Positions 1-5,907 of a DNA stretch of 6,048 bases are shown piece after piece. The stretch is taken from NCBI GenBank assembly GCA_903924445.1, contig CAIYBQ010000075.1:1-6048 (forward strand). The letters run 5' to 3'. The notes under the pieces were generated by a model, which was given only the letters and a program-made list of their open reading frames with translations, was not told where the DNA came from and did no database searches. The position numbers and the translations under genes are program-made. This stretch comes from an uncultured Armatimonadota bacterium. GTDB taxonomy: Bacteria > Armatimonadota > Armatimonadia > Armatimonadales > Armatimonadaceae. How positions within the stretch are numbered: position 1 is the stretch's first letter; every line of letters begins with the position of its first letter.

Positions 1-43
1 AGTTATCGTTTATGGTCGTATCTGAAAAATAAGAAAATTGTCT

Positions 44-1996
44 ATGTCAAGCGCAGCAACACAAACAAACCTCACCGCAAAGCTGGGACCTGTTTTATTC
101 CTCCTGGCTGTTCTCCTGTCCCCCCTTATCGGTGGAAACCCTGCGGGTGAACAGTTCGGTGGAGATGCAGCATTGCATGCACTCCGTTTTCTGATGTTGC
201 TTGCGGCAACCCTTACCGGCATCCCAAGTCTGCTCAAAGGAAGCTGGCCCGCCCGCGCCGCCTGGCTTGGCCTCGTCCTCTACGGTGGCTCCGCCGTCGC
301 ATCCCTGCTCATCCACTCGAAAGGACTCACATCCCAGGTCTTTCTTTTCACGATGCTCCCCGGGACCCTCGACATCCTCACCCACATCGCAGCCTGCCTC
401 GTCGCCGCAGGGCTGTGGCTCATCCCGGAACAACGCCAACGCATCGTGGATGTGATCCAGCTAGGAGCAAGCATCGCCGCAGGAAGCATCCTCCTCGAAG
501 CCATCAGCGCCCCGGATGCCGGCCACCGCAGCGTCGGAACCTTTTTCTCACCCAACTTTGCCGCCGGCTTTATCGGAGCGGCACTGCCATTTGTTGTTGT
601 GCAGCTGCTCGGTGCCACCGCGGCCCCGCGACGCATCACATCCCTTATCTCTCTCGGGATGCTGGGTGCTGCCCTCGTAGCAACCGGCTCACGTGGTGGC
701 ATCGCCCTCGGTGTCGGCGGTGTCCTTCTGACGTTGCTGGTTGCGTTCATCCGGGATGGCATCCGCGTCCCCATCAAGTGGATTGGTATTGGACTCGGGC
801 TCTTCCTCATCGGCGCGGCCGTGCAAAGCAAAACCATCCTTGCCCGAACCGCCGGTGGAAGCTCGCAGGATCACTCTGGGCAGTTTCGCAGTGAAACCTG
901 GAATGGCACTATCCAGATGATTCAGGCCAGCCCAGTCACCGGACATGGCCCCGGAAATTTCGCAAATACGTACGGAAAATATGCCACCGTCGAATGGACC
1001 GGCCAGGCGCATAACAGCTACTTACAGCTGGCATCCGAGTGCGGCTTCCCAGCCCTGATGGGCTTGCTCCTCATCCTAGTGGTGACGCTTGCGGATCAGG
1101 TCAGGCTGCCGAGAAAGTCCACGGATGCTCCCACGGATGTCCTTGCATCTGCACTTCCGGCGGTGATTATCGTCGCCGCAGCACGTGGTTTGCTCGACTC
1201 TGAAAGTGCCATTCCCGGGAATGCGCTGATTCTCTGGATTGCCATCGGATGTACCATCGCCACCGCCGGCCACTCCCGTTTTAGCGCGCCAGGCTTTGGC
1301 ATCGCAGCTGTCCTTGGTTTACTGATGGCATCCGGGGCCACCGGCTGGCCACAGAATCCGACATCCGCAGCGACCGGTGGACTTCCTGAAATAGCGGTAA
1401 ACATCGAGCCAACCGCACGCCGCTGGTATGTACTTGGAAAAGCGCTCGAGACAAAGGGTGACCTTGCAGGAAGCGTCAATGCTCTTAAGAATTCCGTTGA
1501 GCGTGACCGTAACAACCAGCAAGCCATCCGTGCCCTCGCGGAAGCACAGGAAGCGGCTGGCGACACGGCAGGCGCATTGGCAACATGGACGAAGCTAATC
1601 GATGTCGAAGAAGGCCTGCCGGGTAAAGTCAAGGCCATCCCGGAGCTGACCGAGACGCACGCCGTTTTTGCGTATGCAAAGCTCGCAGCTGCACCGGAGA
1701 CATCAAAGGATGTCAGAATCGCGTGCTTCCTGAAAGCGCTTTCGCTGACGGAGCGTTATTTGAAGACATCGGATGTCTACATCACCATGGAGCTCGGCCA
1801 AACCACCGGATCAACGCTAGAACAAAAGCTGTCAAAGGTCCGCGAGCGCCGTGCGGCGTTGAAAGCGGTTGCCATGAAGTGTGCGGATGAGCTAGCGGTT
1901 CTCGACACAAGTGGGACCAACTACGAAAAGCCACTTTCAGATACTTTTGCTGCCTACGAAGTGCGATTTGACCGCCTGATCGGTGGCAAGCTGTAG
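44..1996 (+). CDS. O-antigen ligase / Wzy_C-type polytopic membrane protein with C-terminal TPR-like domain
   Basis: This 650-residue protein probably transfers or polymerises lipid-linked glycans at the outer face of the inner membrane, as WaaL/Wzy/PglL-type enzymes do. About a dozen hydrophobic segments run from residue 14 to 432. Seen family motifs are a GTFFSPNFAAGF-like segment near 165-176, SRGG at 216-219, GHGPGNF at 300-306 in the large periplasmic loop, and HNSYLQ at 323-328 followed by E332 and G334. From about 456 the chain turns soluble and helical, with TPR-like spacing (WYVLGKALETKGD, then ALAEAQEAAGD), and ends in a charged helical tail. I chose ATG at 44; an in-frame TTG at 38 would add only two residues, and the SD is weak and A-rich. 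The following methyltransferase fits a surface-glycan locus. The Wzy_C family call is firm; ligase, polymerase or protein O-oligosaccharyltransferase cannot be separated from sequence. Confidence 0.88.
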   Translation: MSSAATQTNLTAKLGPVLFLLAVLLSPLIGGNPAGEQFGGDAALHALRFLMLLAATLTGIPSLLKGSWPARAAWLGLVLYGGSAVASLLIHSKGLTSQVFLFTMLPGTLDILTHIAACLVAAGLWLIPEQRQRIVDVIQLGASIAAGSILLEAISAPDAGHRSVGTFFSPNFAAGFIGAALPFVVVQLLGATAAPRRITSLISLGMLGAALVATGSRGGIALGVGGVLLTLLVAFIRDGIRVPIKWIGIGLGLFLIGAAVQSKTILARTAGGSSQDHSGQFRSETWNGTIQMIQASPVTGHGPGNFANTYGKYATVEWTGQAHNSYLQLASECGFPALMGLLLILVVTLADQVRLPRKSTDAPTDVLASALPAVIIVAAARGLLDSESAIPGNALILWIAIGCTIATAGHSRFSAPGFGIAAVLGLLMASGATGWPQNPTSAATGGLPEIAVNIEPTARRWYVLGKALETKGDLAGSVNALKNSVERDRNNQQAIRALAEAQEAAGDTAGALATWTKLIDVEEGLPGKVKAIPELTETHAVFAYAKLAAAPETSKDVRIACFLKALSLTERYLKTSDVYITMELGQTTGSTLEQKLSKVRERRAALKAVAMKCADELAVLDTSGTNYEKPLSDTFAAYEVRFDRLIGGKL

Positions 1997-2027
1997 GAAC
2001 GACCCAATGCAGTCGTCGCAGGCGGTG

Positions 2028-2036
2028 TGCTAACAT
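2028..2036 (+). promoter_or_regulatory. Extended -10 promoter candidate for the methyltransferase gene
   Basis: TGC followed by TAACAT makes a TGn-extended -10 box (TAACAT at 2031-2036, four of six consensus bases). The -35 position holds no good match, which an extended -10 can tolerate. Transcription would begin near 2043, leaving a leader of about 47 bases before the TTG at 2090. It lies in the 93-base gap after the membrane protein gene. Confidence 0.4.
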
Positions 2037-2072
2037 ACTTCATCCCAAAGCGCTGCAAAGATGCATCCAAAT

Positions 2073-2080
2073 GGAAAGAG
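2073..2080 (+). promoter_or_regulatory. Shine-Dalgarno site that decides the TTG start of the methyltransferase
   Basis: The purine run GGAAAGAG ends nine bases before the TTG at 2090. It is the best ribosome binding site in the gap. An alternative GTG at 2027 has no comparable site and overlaps the likely -10 box, so the longer open frame is probably not the real protein. Confidence 0.55.
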
Positions 2081-2089
2081 AATGAGCTT

Positions 2090-2914
2090 TTGAATCGACA
2101 GGATTTGGCCAATTTGCTGCGCTGTCCCGAGACGGGAAACCCGCTGACCGGCTGGAATGGAACGGATGCAGAGGCAACGCTCCGAACAGCTTGTGGGCGT
2201 ACGTATCAGGTCGTGGATGGTATCCCAAACCTGCTTCCGGATGCTCTGCGCACAGCTGAGGCTCCAGAAGATTCAACCGCGCGTGAAAAACGCAGTGAAA
2301 TGGCGGCACGGGATGCCCAGGTGGGCAGCTACGACCAAATGATGGGCCTCAAGATCTTCACCAGTTTCGAAGTTCCAAAGACGCTTGCTTTCCTCGACCT
2401 CCAGCCAGCACACATCATGCTCGAGGGTGGCTGCGGGACTGGCCGGATGACACCGGCATTTGTGGATGCCTGTTCCGCAATGGTATGTGTTGACTTTTCG
2501 CGCGAGTCGCTGAGGGTTGCGAAGACTAAGCTCAGCCCAAAGCAGCTTGAGAAAGTTATCTTTGTACAGGCCGATCTGTCAATGCTTCCCGTTGCATCCG
2601 ATGTCTTTGACCGCGTCGGCAGCTTTGGTGTCTATGAGCACATCCCGACGGTAGCGACACGTGCCGGCGCGATTGCGCACATGGCACGGGTTTGCAAGAG
2701 CAAGGCGGCGGGTGGTCGGTTTTCAATGTCTGCTTACCGCTGGGGTTTCCCACAATCACTGTTCAGTGAGCGGGAAGGTCACCACGGCGGTGGCATCTAC
2801 TTTATCCGCCTAACACAAGCAGAGCTGCGGGCTGACATGGAAGCCCACTTTAAGGTAGAAGGATTCACCGAATCGTTGCTGTATTATCACCTCGCATGGG
2901 GGCATAAGAAATAG
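2090..2914 (+). CDS. Class I SAM-dependent methyltransferase with N-terminal Trm112-like segment
   Basis: From TTG at 2090 the protein has 274 residues; an open frame from GTG at 2027 would give 295. Residues 7-50 resemble a Trm112/YcaR-type segment: LLRCPETGNPL, then Cys35, then a YQVVDGIPNLLP ending like the family's YPI-DGIP-LL. Only two cysteines (12 and 35) are obvious, so zinc binding is uncertain. The catalytic domain follows, with the SAM motif EGGCGTG at 112-118, acidic D135 at the end of strand 2, D162 in the motif near ADLSMLP, and a SFGVYEHIP motif around 178-186. Such proteins often methylate sugars, lipids or small metabolites, and a glycan substrate would fit the upstream ligase, but the substrate cannot be read from sequence. 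The stop codon directly abuts the next gene's ATG, so the two are probably co-transcribed and translationally coupled. Confidence 0.82.
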   Translation: MNRQDLANLLRCPETGNPLTGWNGTDAEATLRTACGRTYQVVDGIPNLLPDALRTAEAPEDSTAREKRSEMAARDAQVGSYDQMMGLKIFTSFEVPKTLAFLDLQPAHIMLEGGCGTGRMTPAFVDACSAMVCVDFSRESLRVAKTKLSPKQLEKVIFVQADLSMLPVASDVFDRVGSFGVYEHIPTVATRAGAIAHMARVCKSKAAGGRFSMSAYRWGFPQSLFSEREGHHGGGIYFIRLTQAELRADMEAHFKVEGFTESLLYYHLAWGHKK

Positions 2915-4048
2915 ATGAGTGGCGCATACACACCCGGACTAACCGTCAGTGCACGGACTACCATAATCAAGACACGTCGCTTGCCTCTCAAGGGCACAGT
3001 TCTCTCGACCACCGGCACGTGGGTGACCCCATCCGATAAGGTGGCTCGGGCTGAGCTCCCAGGCATCATGCAGCCCATCAAGGTCGCGAGCAAGCTCGGT
3101 ATCGAACCAAGCGAAGTCCCCGCGCTCCTGACCGTCAAGGTCGGTGACAAGGTTAATCGTGGCGATATTGTTGCCATCACAAAGGGGATGTGGGGATTAT
3201 TCAAGTCCGAGTGCAAGTCGACAACGACTGGCACCGTTGAGCTCATCTCGAACATCACTGGAAATGTCGGTATCCGGGAAGCCCCGACGCCGATTGAAGT
3301 GGATGCGTATATCCCAGGGAAAATCATCGAAGTCCTCGATGGCGAAGGCGTTGTCATCGAAGCCCACGGCGCGCTCATTCAGGGTATTTTCGGTATCGGC
3401 GGTGAGCGCCGCGGCGAGATCATGATGATTACCGCGGGGCCGGATGACCCAATCACGGCAGACATGATTACATCGGCGCATGCCGGCAAAATCATTGTTG
3501 GCGGGTCCAACCTCAGCGGCGATGCCCTGCGTAAAGCACACGAGCTCGGTGTTACAGGCATTGTCGTAGGCGGCATCATCGACAAAGACCTTATCGATTA
3601 CCTCGGCTATGATATCGGCGTTGCAATCACAGGCCACGAAGACATCCCACTTACGCTTGTCCTCACCGAAGGCTTTGGCACGATTGCGATGGCGGGACGG
3701 ACCTTTAATCTTCTCAAGTCGCTTACGGGCAAAATAGCGAGTATCTGCGGTGCAACGCAGATCCGTGCAGGGGTAATCCGCCCAGAAGTCATCGTCGCAG
3801 ATGACACCGAAAATGCAGGCGGCACCGCGGCAGATGAAGTTGTCCCAAGCTTTTCGCTCGAGCCTGGCACAAACATCCGTATCATCCGGGAGCCGTACTT
3901 TGGACTCCTGGCTACGGTCACGGCTCTTCCGCATCACCTTGTCGTTGTTGGTTCCGGAGCCGAAGTCCGGGTCCTCGAGGCAAAGCTAAATACAACAGGT
4001 GACATCGTAACAGTCCCCCGTGCAAATGTTGAAATTGTTGCTGGTTGA
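2915..4048 (+). CDS. Uncharacterised protein with lipoyl-like (barrel-sandwich) repeats and KOW-like C-terminus
   Basis: I recognise this 377-residue protein as a type found in several bacterial phyla without a known function. The N-terminus (YTPGL at 5-9) begins as I would expect, supporting this ATG. Two biotinyl/lipoyl-like stretches can be seen: LPLKGTVL to AELPGIMQP (23-54), and VKVGDKVNRGDIVAI through the WGLFKSE segment to GTVELIS (74-112), followed by IEVDAYIPGKIIEVL. No attachment lysine in an MKM or DKA-type context is evident, so covalent cofactor loading is unlikely. Residues 183-295 form an alternating alpha/beta-like part rich in IVVGG and GVAITGHED motifs. The end (319-374) has a KOW-like REPYFGLLATVTALP and a terminal VPRANVEI. 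No signal peptide or membrane helix is seen, so it should be cytoplasmic. It follows the methyltransferase stop without a gap; a G-run at 2898-2902 may help ribosome binding. It could be a scaffold or carrier protein; that is speculation. Confidence 0.75.
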   Translation: MSGAYTPGLTVSARTTIIKTRRLPLKGTVLSTTGTWVTPSDKVARAELPGIMQPIKVASKLGIEPSEVPALLTVKVGDKVNRGDIVAITKGMWGLFKSECKSTTTGTVELISNITGNVGIREAPTPIEVDAYIPGKIIEVLDGEGVVIEAHGALIQGIFGIGGERRGEIMMITAGPDDPITADMITSAHAGKIIVGGSNLSGDALRKAHELGVTGIVVGGIIDKDLIDYLGYDIGVAITGHEDIPLTLVLTEGFGTIAMAGRTFNLLKSLTGKIASICGATQIRAGVIRPEVIVADDTENAGGTAADEVVPSFSLEPGTNIRIIREPYFGLLATVTALPHHLVVVGSGAEVRVLEAKLNTTGDIVTVPRANVEIVAG

Positions 4049-4072
4049 CAAGTCGGAATGACAGGGTAGGCT
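4045..4072 (+). promoter_or_regulatory. Sigma-70-type promoter overlapping the preceding stop codon
   Basis: A perfect -35 TTGACA lies at 4045-4050, and its TGA is the stop codon of the preceding gene. After a 16-base spacer comes TAGGCT (4067-4072), matching the TA---T positions of the -10 box. Transcription would start near 4079, giving a leader of about 21 bases before the ATG at 4100. This suggests the small membrane protein is its own transcription unit. Confidence 0.55.
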
Positions 4073-4099
4073 GATAGCGAAGGTTAACCGTTAGGTCCT

Positions 4100-4714
4100 A
4101 TGTACATTCATCGTCAATTTGGCTGGTTTACTGTGTTTGCTCTGACTGCGATGGCAGTGTGGTTCGCATTTGTCGCGGCGCTTTCGCCGGGCGACAGAGG
4201 TGAGTTTCAGAGCATTTTTCTGATGATTGCCGCGTTACAGCTGGCGTTTTATCAGCTTACAACCATTGTCACTGAGTCGACGCTGACCGTCCGTTACGGC
4301 ATTGGCTTACTTGCCTTCCGCTTCCCACTGAGCGAAATCACGCAGATAACTGAGCGTAACGTGCCTTGGTACGCAGGCTACGGCATCCGCTGGGTCGGGG
4401 ATGCGTGGTTGTTCAATGTCAGCGGCCGGGATGCCATCGAGGTTACATTTGCCAGCGGACGTAAAGTTTGGGTCGGCACGGATGACCCGGATGGTTTGGC
4501 GGCCATTTTGCGCATCCGCATGGAAGAGCTGCGTAGAAATGCGGTTGATGCGGACACCGAAGCGCCATTTTCAGCAGAGGAAGCAGCAGAGCCAGTAGAT
4601 GGTGACCACGCTTTGACGACGAGTGGCGATGACACCAACGCTGCAGTCTCACCTGCAACCGTTGAACCGGATGCTCATCCAGCAGACACAAACCCCTCAA
4701 CAGACTCCGAGTAG
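4100..4714 (+). CDS. Two-helix membrane protein with bacterial PH-like domain and acidic tail
   Basis: The 204-residue protein has two hydrophobic helices, about 9-29 and 38-57, joined by a short polar loop, so both ends probably face the cytoplasm. Residues 59-138 look like a bacterial PH-like beta fold of the membrane-anchored kind. The signature is the VPWYAGYGIRW-G-AWLFNVSGRDAIEV run around 88-115, followed by a GRKVWVGTDDPDGL segment (120-133) typical of these proteins. From about 150 the chain becomes acidic, rich in Ala, Thr, Pro, Asp and Glu, and is probably disordered. Family function is unknown; PH-like membrane proteins of this sort are linked to envelope processes only by inference. 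The start is the first ATG; only a weak TTAGG precedes it at four bases, while a better GAAGG at 4079-4083 is rather far. It sits alone between its own promoter and a terminator hairpin. Confidence 0.78.
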   Translation: MYIHRQFGWFTVFALTAMAVWFAFVAALSPGDRGEFQSIFLMIAALQLAFYQLTTIVTESTLTVRYGIGLLAFRFPLSEITQITERNVPWYAGYGIRWVGDAWLFNVSGRDAIEVTFASGRKVWVGTDDPDGLAAILRIRMEELRRNAVDADTEAPFSAEEAAEPVDGDHALTTSGDDTNAAVSPATVEPDAHPADTNPSTDSE

Positions 4715-4729
4715 TCAGTAACAAAAACT

Positions 4730-4761
4730 AAACCCCGCACTGTACGACACAGGCGGGGTTT
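4730..4761. terminator. Bidirectional intrinsic terminator between convergent genes
   Basis: The arms AAACCCCGC (4730-4738) and GCGGGGTTT (4753-4761) pair over nine bases. With one bulged A the stem continues as CTGT (4740-4743) with ACAG (4749-4752), leaving a five-base ACGAC loop. On the - strand the stem is followed by a T-rich run (complement of the A-run at 4723-4727), a good tail for the oxidoreductase gene ending at 4780. On the + strand the arm itself ends in TTT and continues TCTTCG, a poorer tail. Confidence 0.85.
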
Positions 4762-4779
4762 CTTCGTGTCTTGCGACCC

Positions 4780-5790
4780 TTACGCTTCGGTTGGGTACTT
4801 AAATCCCCATGGAGCGCGGATACGGTCAAGCGTACGCATGATGCCGAGCGACTCATCCAACGAAAGAATGTCGCTCTCAAGCTTTCCAGCACGCAGGCAG
4901 TTACCGACTTCCTCAACTTCATAATAGAAGCCGGTCTCATGGGCATCAAACTCTTGGAGATCATCTGGCTGGCCGGTAATCGATACCGTCATCTTGGTTG
5001 GATGCCAGGCGCTCGCGTGTAGGCGAATCTTTCCATTTGTCCCAAGAACCGTTGCTTCCCACGGTGTGTTCGTCGTCACAGCCGTCGAGATCAGCGCAAG
5101 CTCGCCGCCATCGTAGCCCAGAATACACGCCGCCTGCGCATCCACGCCCGTTGGCGCGGGTGTCATCATGCTCTCGATACGCACCGGCTCGCCGAGCACA
5201 AAGGACGTAAAGCTCACTGCGTAAACACCGACATCGAGGAGGGCGCCGCCACCGAGCGCAGGGTCAAACAACCGGCTCTCAGGGTTAAAGGTCGCGCTGA
5301 AGCCAAAGTCGGCATAGACCATCCGGACATCGCCAATCGCCTTCGTGTCGAGCAGCTCACGAAGCTTGTGCATAAGCGGGAAGAAGCGGGACCACATCGC
5401 TTCCATCATGAAAACACCCTTTGCCCGGGCAGCATCCACGACTTCCTGCAGCTCAACCGCATTGATCGTAAATGGCTTCTCGCACAGCACGTGCTTGCCG
5501 TGTGCAATCGCCAGCAAACAGTGCTCTTTATGCAGTGGATGTGGGGTTGCGACGTAGATAACATCCACATCCGGGTCTGCACAAAGCGCCTCATACGAAC
5601 CGTGTGCTGTCGGGATGTCATATTGACTGGCGAATGCCTGTGCCTTGGCGATGTCGCGGGAGCCTACGGCTTGGATAGCGTGTGTTTCTGGCTGCGCCTG
5701 CACGCTCTTGGTGAGCTTATGGGCGATGGAACCAGGGCCGAGGATACCCCAGCGGATGGGGCCGGAGTGAGTGAGGTGCATTGTCGACAT
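4780..5790 (-). CDS. Gfo/Idh/MocA family NAD(P)-dependent oxidoreductase, dihydrodiol dehydrogenase-like
   Basis: This 336-residue soluble enzyme should oxidise or reduce a sugar-like or diol substrate with NAD(P). The N-terminal Rossmann fold carries WGILGPGSIAHKL (14-26) with the nucleotide-binding GxGxxA-type loop, then SR (44-45) after the second strand. The family signature is CEKPFTIN at 103-110, with catalytic lysine 105. The MEAMWSRFFP segment (129-138) and GGGALLDVGVYAV (180-192, D186 and Y190) match the dimeric dihydrodiol dehydrogenase/1,5-anhydrofructose reductase-like branch, whose active site uses the same Asp and Tyr. GFYYEVEEVGNCLRAGK (287-303) is the usual C-terminal helix. 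Length is normal for the family and the chain looks intact. The start is the first ATG; another at codon 4 (5781) is possible, and neither has a clear SD. It is transcribed alone, convergent with the PH-like gene and divergent from the methylthiotransferase. The exact substrate is not readable. Confidence 0.9.
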   Translation of the reverse strand: MSTMHLTHSGPIRWGILGPGSIAHKLTKSVQAQPETHAIQAVGSRDIAKAQAFASQYDIPTAHGSYEALCADPDVDVIYVATPHPLHKEHCLLAIAHGKHVLCEKPFTINAVELQEVVDAARAKGVFMMEAMWSRFFPLMHKLRELLDTKAIGDVRMVYADFGFSATFNPESRLFDPALGGGALLDVGVYAVSFTSFVLGEPVRIESMMTPAPTGVDAQAACILGYDGGELALISTAVTTNTPWEATVLGTNGKIRLHASAWHPTKMTVSITGQPDDLQEFDAHETGFYYEVEEVGNCLRAGKLESDILSLDESLGIMRTLDRIRAPWGFKYPTEA

Positions 5791-5837
5791 GCCAGCGTTT
5801 TACGCCAATTCCGGATGCCTTGCATTTTCACGATGGC

Positions 5838-5852
5838 TGATTCGTAGAATCA
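5838..5852. promoter_or_regulatory. Palindrome, candidate operator in the divergent intergenic region
   Basis: TGATTC, a GTA spacer and GAATCA form a perfect six-base inverted repeat. It sits near the middle of the 117-base gap between two divergent genes, 47 bases above the - strand start and 55 bases above the + strand start. This is where a shared regulator would bind, but no regulator gene is in the window, and the gap is short enough for such a repeat to arise by chance. Confidence 0.3.
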
Positions 5853-5874
5853 TTTCTATGGATGTCCGGTACCT

Positions 5875-5901
5875 TTGAGAACAATTCCCACATGGTAGAC
5901 T
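5875..5901 (+). promoter_or_regulatory. Promoter candidate for the methylthiotransferase gene
   Basis: TTGAGA (5875-5880, five of six -35 bases) and TAGACT (5896-5901, TA---T of the -10) are separated by 15 bases, shorter than the usual 17. The expected transcription start falls at or next to the ATG at 5908, so the message could be leaderless. The only SD-like run, GGTAG at 5894-5898, would then lie outside the transcript. Confidence 0.35.
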
Positions 5902-5907
5902 TTTCGT

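Noticed and set aside
2..32. Possible C-terminal end of an upstream gene (open frames ending TGA at 23-25 or TAA at 30-32)
   Set aside because: Only seven to nine codons are visible in each frame, with nothing recognisable, so no frame can be preferred. The same stretch could be promoter DNA (TATGGT at 11-16).
280..837. Long open frame on the - strand opposite the membrane protein gene
   Set aside because: The product is rich in Arg, Pro, Ser and Met without domain or pattern, and it mirrors a clearly coding + strand. It is an antisense shadow.
1699..1778. Two inverted repeats, GACATC-aaag-GATGTC (1699-1714) and AGACATC-g-GATGTCT (1764-1778), 50 bases apart
   Set aside because: Both fall inside the membrane protein gene and are explained by similar codons for Thr-Ser-(Lys)-Asp-Val. 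They also belong to the general GATG/CATC excess, and no regulatory reason for them was found.
3197..3937. 246-codon open frame on the - strand inside the 377-residue protein gene
   Set aside because: Its composition (many Asp, Arg, Cys, Asn) is the complement of the Ile/Val/Gly-rich + strand product, it has no family motif, and the + strand frame is well supported.
5368..5847. 159-codon + strand open frame across the oxidoreductase gene
   Set aside because: It is rich in Cys, His and Trp, lacks any domain, and runs opposite a textbook Gfo/Idh/MocA gene and into the intergenic gap.
5791..5907. Promoter for the - strand oxidoreductase gene
   Set aside because: The best pair on the - strand (TTGTTC with CATAGA) matches only half of the -10 consensus, so no position is proposed.
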